Assembly: GCA_009937635.1 (NCBI GenBank)
Contig: JAACFF010000020.1
Location: 1 to 33,106 of the forward strand
DNA from: Chloroflexota bacterium
GTDB lineage: Bacteria; Chloroflexota; Anaerolineae; Promineifilales; Promineifilaceae
Direction: 5' to 3'
Length of the DNA stretch: 33,106 bases
In this document: piece by piece, positions 23,340-30,513 of the stretch
Layout: every line of letters starts with the position of its first letter
How positions within the stretch are numbered: position 1 is the first letter of the stretch
Program-made: the position numbers and the translations under genes
Notes under the pieces: generated by a model
Databases searched by the model: none
The model's input: only the letters and a program-made list of their open reading frames with translations
Told to the model about the DNA's origin: nothing

Positions 23340-24331
23340 TGCTGCTTCTCCAATAACTCCGAGCGGCACAGTTGGCAGTAAGTTAACCAGCCCGGCCGGC
23401 CTATCTGCTCGGCCACAAAATCAATCTCTGCACGGCTGACAGTGGCCTCACCACAAATTGGGCAGTAGACGCGCGAAGACCGGCGCAATGTTGTATGCGC
23501 TTCATAGACAGGATTTCCATCATCTGCGCCATTCATCGCTAACGCCCCGGCTGGGCAGACATTTTTACATTTTCTACAACCGTTACAAGCGGAGCTAGAA
23601 AGCAGCAGAATTGTGTCGCGTGGGGTCTCATTAATGGTTAGCGCTCGGGTCGGGCAAACTTGTACGCAAAAACCACAGAGGCTGCATAACTCCTGGTGCA
23701 CTACGATAGGCAACCGGAAGCTCAGGGTCAATTTACGCTTCTGCTTTTGTGGACGACCTTTGTCCAATAGGAAGTCGGCCATGAACTCGCCAATGGGTCC
23801 ATATACTTCATCACCGGACGCAGCCAATGAGCGACCAAGGGCCGGAAGCCATTGACCGGCGTGCTTTTTAATGAAATCTCGTTCCAACTTCTGCCACAAA
23901 ACAGCATATTCTGGCTCCGCCTCCTGTTGTTTCGAGAGGTGAGCCAGGAAAGCTAATTCTACAGAGGCATGATCAGGGGCCTCAGCGCCGACGATACGTA
24001 AGCCTGCCCCTTTATAAAGTTGCTCCAGTGAGATCGTTTCTGGTCCAAGAAAGCGTCCGCTGCGCCACATAGACTCGTATAACCAGAACCTGGGCCGGCC
24101 GGGTCCGGCGAATAGCCGCGTGTGGCGAGCACGACGGGTCGTCTCAGCCTCAGCTGGGATTTGCGCCATTGCCTCAGCCGCAGTCGAAAGAGGCACCAAT
24201 TTTGCTGCGGCCTGGGTCAGCGGCCATTCGCGGCCCGGGAGCATCAGCCATGGTGGCAATTCAGCCAGAACTTCCGCCAATGTGTAATATAGCTCGGCGC
24301 GTCGTTCAAACATGCCGCGAACACTATCCAT
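23336..24331 (-). CDS. TorD-like chaperone fused to two-cluster ferredoxin and zinc ribbon
   Basis: A 331-residue fusion. Residues 1-190 are helical and match the TorD/DmsD/NarJ chaperone type (RAELYYTLAEVLAE, RHTRLFAGPGRPRFWLYES, EAPDHASVELAFLAHL, YGPIGEFMADFLL). That family inserts cofactor into Mo enzymes and guards their Tat signal. Residues 212-262 form a 2[4Fe-4S] ferredoxin with Cys216/219/222/226 and Cys249/252/255/259. Residues 288-325 add a zinc-ribbon-like pair (Cys290/293 and Cys319/322). There is no signal peptide, so it is cytoplasmic. In this operon its client should be the Tat-exported Mo subunit. Why the chaperone carries redox clusters is unknown; it may sense redox state or reduce the client during assembly. 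Confidence 0.85.
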   Translation of the reverse strand: MDSVRGMFERRAELYYTLAEVLAELPPWLMLPGREWPLTQAAAKLVPLSTAAEAMAQIPAEAETTRRARHTRLFAGPGRPRFWLYESMWRSGRFLGPETISLEQLYKGAGLRIVGAEAPDHASVELAFLAHLSKQQEAEPEYAVLWQKLERDFIKKHAGQWLPALGRSLAASGDEVYGPIGEFMADFLLDKGRPQKQKRKLTLSFRLPIVVHQELCSLCGFCVQVCPTRALTINETPRDTILLLSSSACNGCRKCKNVCPAGALAMNGADDGNPVYEAHTTLRRSSRVYCPICGEATVSRAEIDFVAEQIGRPGWLTYCQLCRSELLEKQQ

Positions 24332-24354
24332 AAGAATCCGACCAAATACCCATT

Positions 24355-25125
24355 TTACTGATTGTCATCATCGCCCTTGAGTGCCGTTGCCGCCAGGCGA
24401 ATGATATCCAGTGGGATGGGCAAAATGGTTGCATTCTGCTCACTGGCCACCTCCACTAACGTCTGCATATAACGAAGTTGCATGCTATTTGGAGATTGCG
24501 AAAGACGATCTGCCGCCTGTCCCAACGCCTCTGCCGCCAGCCGCTCGCCATCTGCATGTATAACCTTTGCCCGCTTCTCCCGTTCAGCCTCAGCCTGGCG
24601 AGCCATTGTCCGCTGCAACCGTTCGGGCAAAAGCACATCCTTCACTTCTACTATTTGAACCTCGACACCCCAGGGCTCTGTGTGATCATCGACATATTTC
24701 TGTAATCGCTCGTTGATGCGATCACGATGAGATAACAATTCGTCCAGATCAGATTGTCCCAATACGCTTCTCAAGGTTGTGAGGGCAACCTGGCTGGTGG
24801 CCTGAGCGTAATCAACAACCTTGATGATCGCATCCTGGGCATTAACTACTCGATAATACACCACCGCATCAACCTGTGCAGTGACATTATCCCGGGTAAT
24901 TACCTCCTGTGGATCGACAACCAATGTTTCCACACGCATATCTATCTTTTTCATACGGTCAATATATGGAATGATAAAATTTATTCCTGGCCCTCTTTCG
25001 CTGCGAAATTTACCTAAACGAAAAACTACACCTATTTGATACTGCCATACGATATTGACCGTTGGGATGATCAGGGCGAGCAATACAATAACTCCAATGA
25101 CAATGGCAAGTGTTTGATTCGACAT
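24355..25125 (-). CDS. Slipin/stomatin-like SPFH (band 7) membrane protein
   Basis: A 256-residue SPFH protein. An N-terminal membrane helix (about 5-27) is followed by the SPFH domain with GVVFRLGKFRSERGPGINFIIPYIDRMKKID, then VDPQEVITRDNVTAQVDAVVYYRV. A helical region, RQAEAEREKRAKVIHADGERLAAE (about 174-197), follows, with a C-terminal segment ending in LPIPLDI. Such proteins form large ring-like membrane scaffolds and protect or organise membrane complexes. AGGAG lies six bases before the ATG, and the gene starts nine bases after the NrfD subunit stop. No NfeD partner protease is adjacent. Its place between the NrfD subunit and the chaperone suggests that it organises or quality-controls this redox complex. 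Confidence 0.92.
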   Translation of the reverse strand: MSNQTLAIVIGVIVLLALIIPTVNIVWQYQIGVVFRLGKFRSERGPGINFIIPYIDRMKKIDMRVETLVVDPQEVITRDNVTAQVDAVVYYRVVNAQDAIIKVVDYAQATSQVALTTLRSVLGQSDLDELLSHRDRINERLQKYVDDHTEPWGVEVQIVEVKDVLLPERLQRTMARQAEAEREKRAKVIHADGERLAAEALGQAADRLSQSPNSMQLRYMQTLVEVASEQNATILPIPLDIIRLAATALKGDDDNQ

Positions 25126-25134
25126 TGAATACTC

Positions 25135-26718
25135 CTATCTTCTTAGGCCCCATCTAGGCAGCCTGCGTCTTGTTCCGGCCGGTTCCGGCTGCGGAATTTC
25201 GATTTTAGATTGTGCATCAGCAATCACGCGACCTTCTACAACTTCCCAAATAGAAACAGCCGGGAATAATTTGAAGAAGATCAGAAACAATAGGCAAAAC
25301 AGGGCCATCGATCCTGCCGTGAGCGCAATCTCTGTCATAGTAGGCTGGTAAGTTGCATAACCGATCAACCTCGGGTGGGTCATGGTTGGTATGATAATGT
25401 TCCAACGCTCCAGCCACATCCCCACAACCACGCATATGGCAGCGATCACCGTAGCGAAGACCGGCCGGGGTTTAAGCCACATAAGAAAGCCCAATCCTGC
25501 GCCGATAATAAAGAGAATTAATAACATCCAGCCTACAGCCCGCCATAAGGGTACTGACTGTGATACGGCAACAGGTGTAATCTGTGGGAAGAACATCAAA
25601 ATGGCGACTACAACGGCGCCCACAGCAGAGGCCAGCGCATAACGGGGCTGGAGCAGCGGCAGTCGAACTGCCTCTGGAGATGGGAGTAATGACGGTATAA
25701 CCATGACCAGGAAAGCAACGATCATCAATCCAATCATTGTCCAGAAACCAGTTGCAAATTCCCCCCACAGCTTGCTCGCCAGGACCGGGAATTCCTCACT
25801 CCCTTGCCCGGCGGCAATGCCGAGCTGTTCGCTGTAGGTGAAATAAGCCCAGATAGCCGTCATCGCAATAAACAGCAGGCCCAAATTGAAATACTGCTTT
25901 TGCGTAATGTAACCTTCCAGCCCAAATGCGCGCCGGATGGCCGTCATGGCCAGGAACAACGCGCCAATACCGGAAAAGATCGCCCCGACCACGAAATAAG
26001 GGCCAAAAATGGATGAGTGCCAGCCCGGCTGCACGGTTGTGGCCAGAAGCCAGGAGATAATTGTGTGCACCGAGATCGCGATAGGAATAATGAAAATGGC
26101 CATCACCGAGATCGCCTTTTCCAGGCGTACCCACTGCTCCCGGTTGCCTCGCCATCCCAATGCAAGTACTTCGTAAAGACGTCGCTGCCAGGCTGGTGCG
26201 TTACTTGGCGTGTTATCCCGAACGATAGCCATATCCGGCATAAGCGGTAGATAAAGATACATTACCGAAGCGAGGAAATAGGTTGTGACCGATATCACGT
26301 CCCACAGGATTGGCGATTGCAGACGACCATGACTGATAACAAAATACAATCTATCCGGGCGTCCCATGTCGATGATGATTTGAAGGGTACCGACAATCAG
26401 CGCAAATGCGGTGATCGCCTCGGCAACGCGGGTAATAGGTCGCCGCCACTCTGCCCCTGTCACCCGTAACATTGCGGAAATCAGCGTACCGGCGTGGCTG
26501 ATACCGATGAAGAAAATGAAGTTTACCATATAGATCCCCCAGAATGTGGGGCGATTCATGCCGGTGAGTCCCAGGCCGATAGTTAATTGTTGGACGTAAT
26601 GATAAATTCCCCAGGCAAGGACGGCCGTCAATATGATAAGCAGCAGCCAGAAACCTCTTCCTGATCGGAAAAGCGGGTCAATCAACTTTTCTTTATCCTG
26701 GGGATCAGCTTTAAGCAT
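25135..26718 (-). CDS. NrfD/PsrC-like quinone-interacting membrane subunit (ActC-type, about ten helices)
   Basis: A 527-residue polytopic subunit of the complex iron-sulfur molybdoenzyme class. About ten hydrophobic helices are visible, as in the longer ActC/ActF-type NrfD proteins rather than the eight-helix PsrC. Helix 2 reads FFIGISHAGTLISAMLR (about 69-85), and its His75 and neighbours are typical of this group. The next loop has the conserved RPDRLY stretch. A basic, Pro-rich tail ends the protein. It should exchange electrons between the menaquinone pool and the ferredoxin subunit. AAGGA precedes the ATG by six bases, and the start is only three bases after the ferredoxin gene. ActD, ActE and a second NrfD are absent from the window, so this is not a complete alternative complex III. 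Confidence 0.92.
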   Translation of the reverse strand: MLKADPQDKEKLIDPLFRSGRGFWLLLIILTAVLAWGIYHYVQQLTIGLGLTGMNRPTFWGIYMVNFIFFIGISHAGTLISAMLRVTGAEWRRPITRVAEAITAFALIVGTLQIIIDMGRPDRLYFVISHGRLQSPILWDVISVTTYFLASVMYLYLPLMPDMAIVRDNTPSNAPAWQRRLYEVLALGWRGNREQWVRLEKAISVMAIFIIPIAISVHTIISWLLATTVQPGWHSSIFGPYFVVGAIFSGIGALFLAMTAIRRAFGLEGYITQKQYFNLGLLFIAMTAIWAYFTYSEQLGIAAGQGSEEFPVLASKLWGEFATGFWTMIGLMIVAFLVMVIPSLLPSPEAVRLPLLQPRYALASAVGAVVVAILMFFPQITPVAVSQSVPLWRAVGWMLLILFIIGAGLGFLMWLKPRPVFATVIAAICVVVGMWLERWNIIIPTMTHPRLIGYATYQPTMTEIALTAGSMALFCLLFLIFFKLFPAVSIWEVVEGRVIADAQSKIEIPQPEPAGTRRRLPRWGLRR

Positions 26719-26721
26719 AGT

Positions 26722-27453
26722 TTATCCTTCGCGGAGATAGATTACTTTTGGGTGAGTTCCCAGGTCCTCAAAAAGACGAAATGCTCTCGGACTCTTTTCC
26801 AATTTAGAGACTGTACTGTTTGGGTCTTCCAGATCGCCAAAAAAGCGCGCTTTGCCGGTACAGGTTTGCACACAGGCCGGAACATAATCCTCTGGCCGGA
26901 AATCCCTGCCCTCCGCCTCACCCTGCGCTCGAGCCTTGTATAAGCGTTGAATGCAAAACGTACACTTCTCCACAACACCCTTAGGTCTGACAGCAGGACC
27001 CTCCAGGGCATCATCCCCTTCGATCTGGTCAGGATTGAGATACTCCTGAAAAGATCCTTCCCACTCGGGCGTAAACCAGTTGAAGTAACGCACACCGTAA
27101 GGACAAGCTACCGTACAAAAGCGGCAGCCGATACATCGCGAGTAATTCTGTCGAACCAATCCTTCCTCATCTATGTAAGTAGCCTGTACCGGACAAACCT
27201 TAATGCATGGGGGGTTGTTGCAGTGCATGCACGGCCGTGTGAGGTAGCGTGTTTTGACGTTTGGGAATTCTCCAGTCTCTTCGGTTGGGTTGACCGGTAA
27301 GGCGAAGACCTCGTTCCAGCGAATCGCCCTTCCTTTCAAGGCCTCATCTGGTTTCACAGCCGGCGTGTTATTTTCAAATCGGCAGGCGATGCTGCATCCC
27401 TGGCAGGCAACGCATTTATCCAAATCGATAACCATGGCCCATTTCGGCATCAT
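26722..27453 (-). CDS. Four-cluster [4Fe-4S] electron-transfer subunit (PsrB/DmsB-like)
   Basis: A 243-residue ferredoxin-like subunit with 16 conserved cysteines arranged for four [4Fe-4S] clusters: Cys14/17/20/24, 75/78/83/87, 107/110/113/117 and 164/167/194/198. The wording CVACQGCSIACR, CMHCNNPPCIKVCP and CIGCRFCTVACPYGVRYFNW is typical of PsrB, DmsB and TtrB. It carries electrons between the Mo subunit and the NrfD membrane subunit. It has no signal sequence, so it presumably hitch-hikes on the Tat signal of the Mo subunit. Two adjacent ATG codons (27453 and 27450) are possible starts. GAGG is four bases before the first and seven before the second, so the second is slightly favoured. 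The gap after the Mo gene is nine bases. Confidence 0.95.
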   Translation of the reverse strand: MMPKWAMVIDLDKCVACQGCSIACRFENNTPAVKPDEALKGRAIRWNEVFALPVNPTEETGEFPNVKTRYLTRPCMHCNNPPCIKVCPVQATYIDEEGLVRQNYSRCIGCRFCTVACPYGVRYFNWFTPEWEGSFQEYLNPDQIEGDDALEGPAVRPKGVVEKCTFCIQRLYKARAQGEAEGRDFRPEDYVPACVQTCTGKARFFGDLEDPNSTVSKLEKSPRAFRLFEDLGTHPKVIYLREG

Positions 27454-27462
27454 TGAACCTCG

Positions 27463-29847
27463 TTACACCCGGTATACCTTTACCCGCGTGTTAGTAAATG
27501 AAGCTAGGCCGCTGACTGGCTCCGATGCGGGATCAAGCAGCTCAAGACCATTCACACCCCGATCCCTGGCCCACTGGCCGACTGCCTTATGTCCCTGGTT
27601 ATAGGGCAAATTAACCACATCCGGTCGTAAAGCGCTCACTATTCGCATTTTGACCTTCACCCTACCGAACGGACTTTCCACCCATACCTCCTCTTCATCG
27701 TGCAAGCCCAGTTCGTGCGCTGCTTCAGGATTCATTTCCAGCCAGGAGCCCCAGGTTTCGTTTACTGTCATACCGCTGATTTCTTGCAGTGTCGGTAAAT
27801 TAGCTGCCGCGCTGACCGGTCCCAAGCTTATCAGCGTAATAACGTTTAGCACAAACGGATATTCATTGGTGTCACCTGCGTATTGTGTCGGAACATACTG
27901 TGGCAGGAAGGCTGCCTCGATATCTTCGCCCAACCCCAATGCTTTGAGTTGTTCCTGGTCCAGGTCGCCCAGGATGCACTTCAACTCGCGGCTATAAAAA
28001 TCGAAATAGCCGTCACGTGGGGCAGAGCGGCGATCACGTCCAATCACTTCCTCTACCCATTTGTCGCTGCCACGGCGGGCAAAACGGTAACCTGGCGTCA
28101 TCCAAACGCCCAGCTCGCGCAATGTGTCCCAGTCAGTTCCCACATTTCGCAATTGGTAGCGCAAGAGTCCCTGGTAAGTACGCCATGGAAAGGCTTGGGA
28201 CAGTGGTCCACCCATGGCATCTGCTACCCGCAACAGAAAATCGCCAACACTAAGTGTGTCATGCCGGGGATGGATGACCGGCTGTCGAAGTCCAACCCCA
28301 GGATAGCCCAATCCTTCAATAAAATGATCCTCGTAGCGCTCGAGAAAAGTTGGCTCCGGCAGCACCAGGTCGGCAAAAGTAGCGCTTTCATCCAGAAATG
28401 AGGCAAAGGAAATCACCAATGGCACCTGCTGGAAGGCTTCCACAAAGCGTGTTCCCCCGGGGGTCTCAAAAACCGGATTGGCATCATAAAGCATTAATAC
28501 CTCAACCGGCTGCCCAGCTAGAATTCTGTCGGCGGCGGCTTGGTAAGCAGTGTGTGCCACTGGGAAAACGGACCCTGCTCCATCGATCCGTTCCATCTGG
28601 CAACCACGGTCAGCAATAGGATCCTCAGGGAGTTCAGGCCAGCTTTGCTCTTGCGGGTATCGCTGGGTCATCACCCCACCAGGTTTTTCAATGCTGCCCA
28701 CTAACGCGTTCAGACAATGAACAGCCATGGCGGCGTAAACACCCCCAAAAGTGCCATTCAGCAAGCCCCCCTTGCCGGGCAGGACGGCGACGGCCGGTTT
28801 GTTGCCAGCGAAATCACCGGCAATGCGGGCGATGGTGGTAGAACTTACTCCTGTAATCTTTGCAACCTTTTCCGGCTTGTAATTCTCAAGAACAAAGTTC
28901 TTGAATCCTTGAATGATTCGGGATTCTGTCTCATCGGGAAAGTCTTCGTAGCCAAAGCTGAAATTGTTTACCGAACTGGAATCGACCAGGCCAGATTGGA
29001 TGATCACGTTGGCAATCCCCAGCGCCAATGCGGCATCAGTCCCGGGCACGATTGGAATCCATTCATCCGCCTTGGCACCAGTGACACCCTGCCGGGGATC
29101 AATGACGACCACTTTTCCTCGAGTAGATCGGCCGCGCCTCAAATATGAATATCCGGATACAATCCGTTGGGGGACCGGCCCGGCCTCCAACAGATTAGCG
29201 CCGAATGCTAGAACATAATTTGAATTTTCCATATCGTATGCTGGAAAGTCGTAAATACCCTGCGTCAGGTACATGCCCAGTTTTGTCGCCGCCGTATTGA
29301 GACTCTCGCGAGAGATTACATTTGGTGAGCCGACAGCACGCATGAAGCGCTGGAAAAAACTGCTCAGATGGCCGCGTGCCTCACCGTGCATAAGCACAGA
29401 GCGCTCGGGATGACCGGCGGCACGTAATTCATTCAACTTGTCTGCCAAAAGAAGCACGGCATCTTCCCAGGAAATGGGTTTCCATTCACCGGAGCCACGC
29501 TCACCAGTGCGCTGCATAGGGCCAGTCAACCGGTCGGGGTTATAAAGCAATTCCGGCGCGGCCTGCCCTTTAGGACACAAGGCACCGAGATTGATCGGGT
29601 GCATCGGGTTGCCCTCCAGCTTGACTGCTCGTCCGTCGGCTACACGGGTGAGGATGCCACAGCCACTGGGACAAAGGAGGCAAACGCCGGACACAATAGC
29701 TTCTTCTGTATTGGTTTGCAAAGCGGTTTCCTTGGAGCGCGAAAAGCGCGGCGAGAGCATACTTTGCAAACCGGCCACAACAGTCACACTACTGATGGAA
29801 GCAGCGCTCATCCGCAGGAACTGTCGCCGTGTCAATGGGGTGGACAT
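27463..29847 (-). CDS. Tat-exported molybdopterin oxidoreductase (catalytic subunit)
   Basis: A 794-residue member of the DMSO-reductase superfamily. It starts with a Tat signal (TRRQFLRMSAASISS, with twin Arg7-Arg8), followed by a [4Fe-4S] site Cys56/59/63/91 (CLLCPSGC and CPKG with Lys93). Bis-MGD binding regions follow (VVIDPRQGVTGAKADEWIPIVPGTDAALALG and VLMLYDANPVFETPGGTRF). The C-terminal cofactor-binding domain contains LGLHDEEEVWVESPFGRVKVKMRI. It would act outside the membrane with the ferredoxin and NrfD subunits. In the segment where Cys commonly binds Mo in PsrA-like members (SRESLNTAATKLG, about 179-191) there is no Cys; Asn184 or Thr185 takes that place. The substrate is open: sulfur, nitrogen, arsenic and chlorine compounds are all handled by this superfamily. 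Confidence 0.93.
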   Translation of the reverse strand: MSTPLTRRQFLRMSAASISSVTVVAGLQSMLSPRFSRSKETALQTNTEEAIVSGVCLLCPSGCGILTRVADGRAVKLEGNPMHPINLGALCPKGQAAPELLYNPDRLTGPMQRTGERGSGEWKPISWEDAVLLLADKLNELRAAGHPERSVLMHGEARGHLSSFFQRFMRAVGSPNVISRESLNTAATKLGMYLTQGIYDFPAYDMENSNYVLAFGANLLEAGPVPQRIVSGYSYLRRGRSTRGKVVVIDPRQGVTGAKADEWIPIVPGTDAALALGIANVIIQSGLVDSSSVNNFSFGYEDFPDETESRIIQGFKNFVLENYKPEKVAKITGVSSTTIARIAGDFAGNKPAVAVLPGKGGLLNGTFGGVYAAMAVHCLNALVGSIEKPGGVMTQRYPQEQSWPELPEDPIADRGCQMERIDGAGSVFPVAHTAYQAAADRILAGQPVEVLMLYDANPVFETPGGTRFVEAFQQVPLVISFASFLDESATFADLVLPEPTFLERYEDHFIEGLGYPGVGLRQPVIHPRHDTLSVGDFLLRVADAMGGPLSQAFPWRTYQGLLRYQLRNVGTDWDTLRELGVWMTPGYRFARRGSDKWVEEVIGRDRRSAPRDGYFDFYSRELKCILGDLDQEQLKALGLGEDIEAAFLPQYVPTQYAGDTNEYPFVLNVITLISLGPVSAAANLPTLQEISGMTVNETWGSWLEMNPEAAHELGLHDEEEVWVESPFGRVKVKMRIVSALRPDVVNLPYNQGHKAVGQWARDRGVNGLELLDPASEPVSGLASFTNTRVKVYRV

Positions 29848-29853
29848 ATTACT

Positions 29854-30441
29854 TTAATTTCCTCCACAAGACATAGGTATGGTTGCCAGGCATGTAAACT
29901 CCGCCGGAGGCAGCAGGAATTCAGAAGGTAGGGGTGGTCCCAGGCTCAATTCGGCCACAAATGCGGACAATGCCTCAAGCTGCTCATCCGTGAACTGGCC
30001 TTCAAAGGCCGGCATGTCTAATTCCGGGATGCCGCGACGAATGAAAGAGCGCGTTGCCGCTTTAGAAATGCTTCTTTGGGCAAGGTCAATGGCATAAAGC
30101 CCTTCGCCGCTGTTTCCATGACAGCCTGCGCAGGCGATATCATAGAGTTCCAAGCCGTCTGTTATTTCGGGCGAAATTAACATTCCAGGTAATTGCGGTA
30201 CGTCATCCGGCCGGCCCCGGGCAGCCCAAAGTAAACCGCGCAAGGTCCGCGGTCCGCCGCCGCCGGGGTTGACATGACAGGCCCCACACGGCTCAGCAGT
30301 ACGTTCGGTAAACTCTGGCAGGGCGTGGGCGACCTGTTCGGCATCCAACCACAGGCGGACACCTAAGTATGCTGCAAGGGCCATCGCCAGAATTAACGAC
30401 ATTTGTGCCAGACGTAGAAGCGTACGCAATATTTCATTCAT
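29854..30441 (-). CDS. Membrane-anchored diheme cytochrome c
   Basis: A 195-residue cytochrome with an N-terminal membrane helix (about 10-30) that is probably uncleaved. It has two heme-binding CxxCH motifs: CGACH (Cys52), within AEPCGACHVNPGGGGPRTLRG, and CAGCH (Cys104). The second belongs to an ordinary class I cytochrome c fold with likely axial Met143 (ELDMPAFEGQFTDEQLEALSAFVAEL). Two further cysteines near the end (Cys184, Cys192) are unexplained. It lies between the decaheme lipoprotein gene and the Mo oxidoreductase gene (six bases to the next start), so it probably relays electrons between the membrane complex and the decaheme protein. The ribosome site for the Mo subunit lies inside its last codons. 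Confidence 0.92.
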   Translation of the reverse strand: MNEILRTLLRLAQMSLILAMALAAYLGVRLWLDAEQVAHALPEFTERTAEPCGACHVNPGGGGPRTLRGLLWAARGRPDDVPQLPGMLISPEITDGLELYDIACAGCHGNSGEGLYAIDLAQRSISKAATRSFIRRGIPELDMPAFEGQFTDEQLEALSAFVAELSLGPPLPSEFLLPPAEFTCLATIPMSCGGN

Positions 30442-30513
30442 AGCTATTTTGGATGGGTCCCACCTTCCCGGATGCGGGGTGCTGAATACTTCCGAAAAGG
30501 TGAAGCCTGGTTG

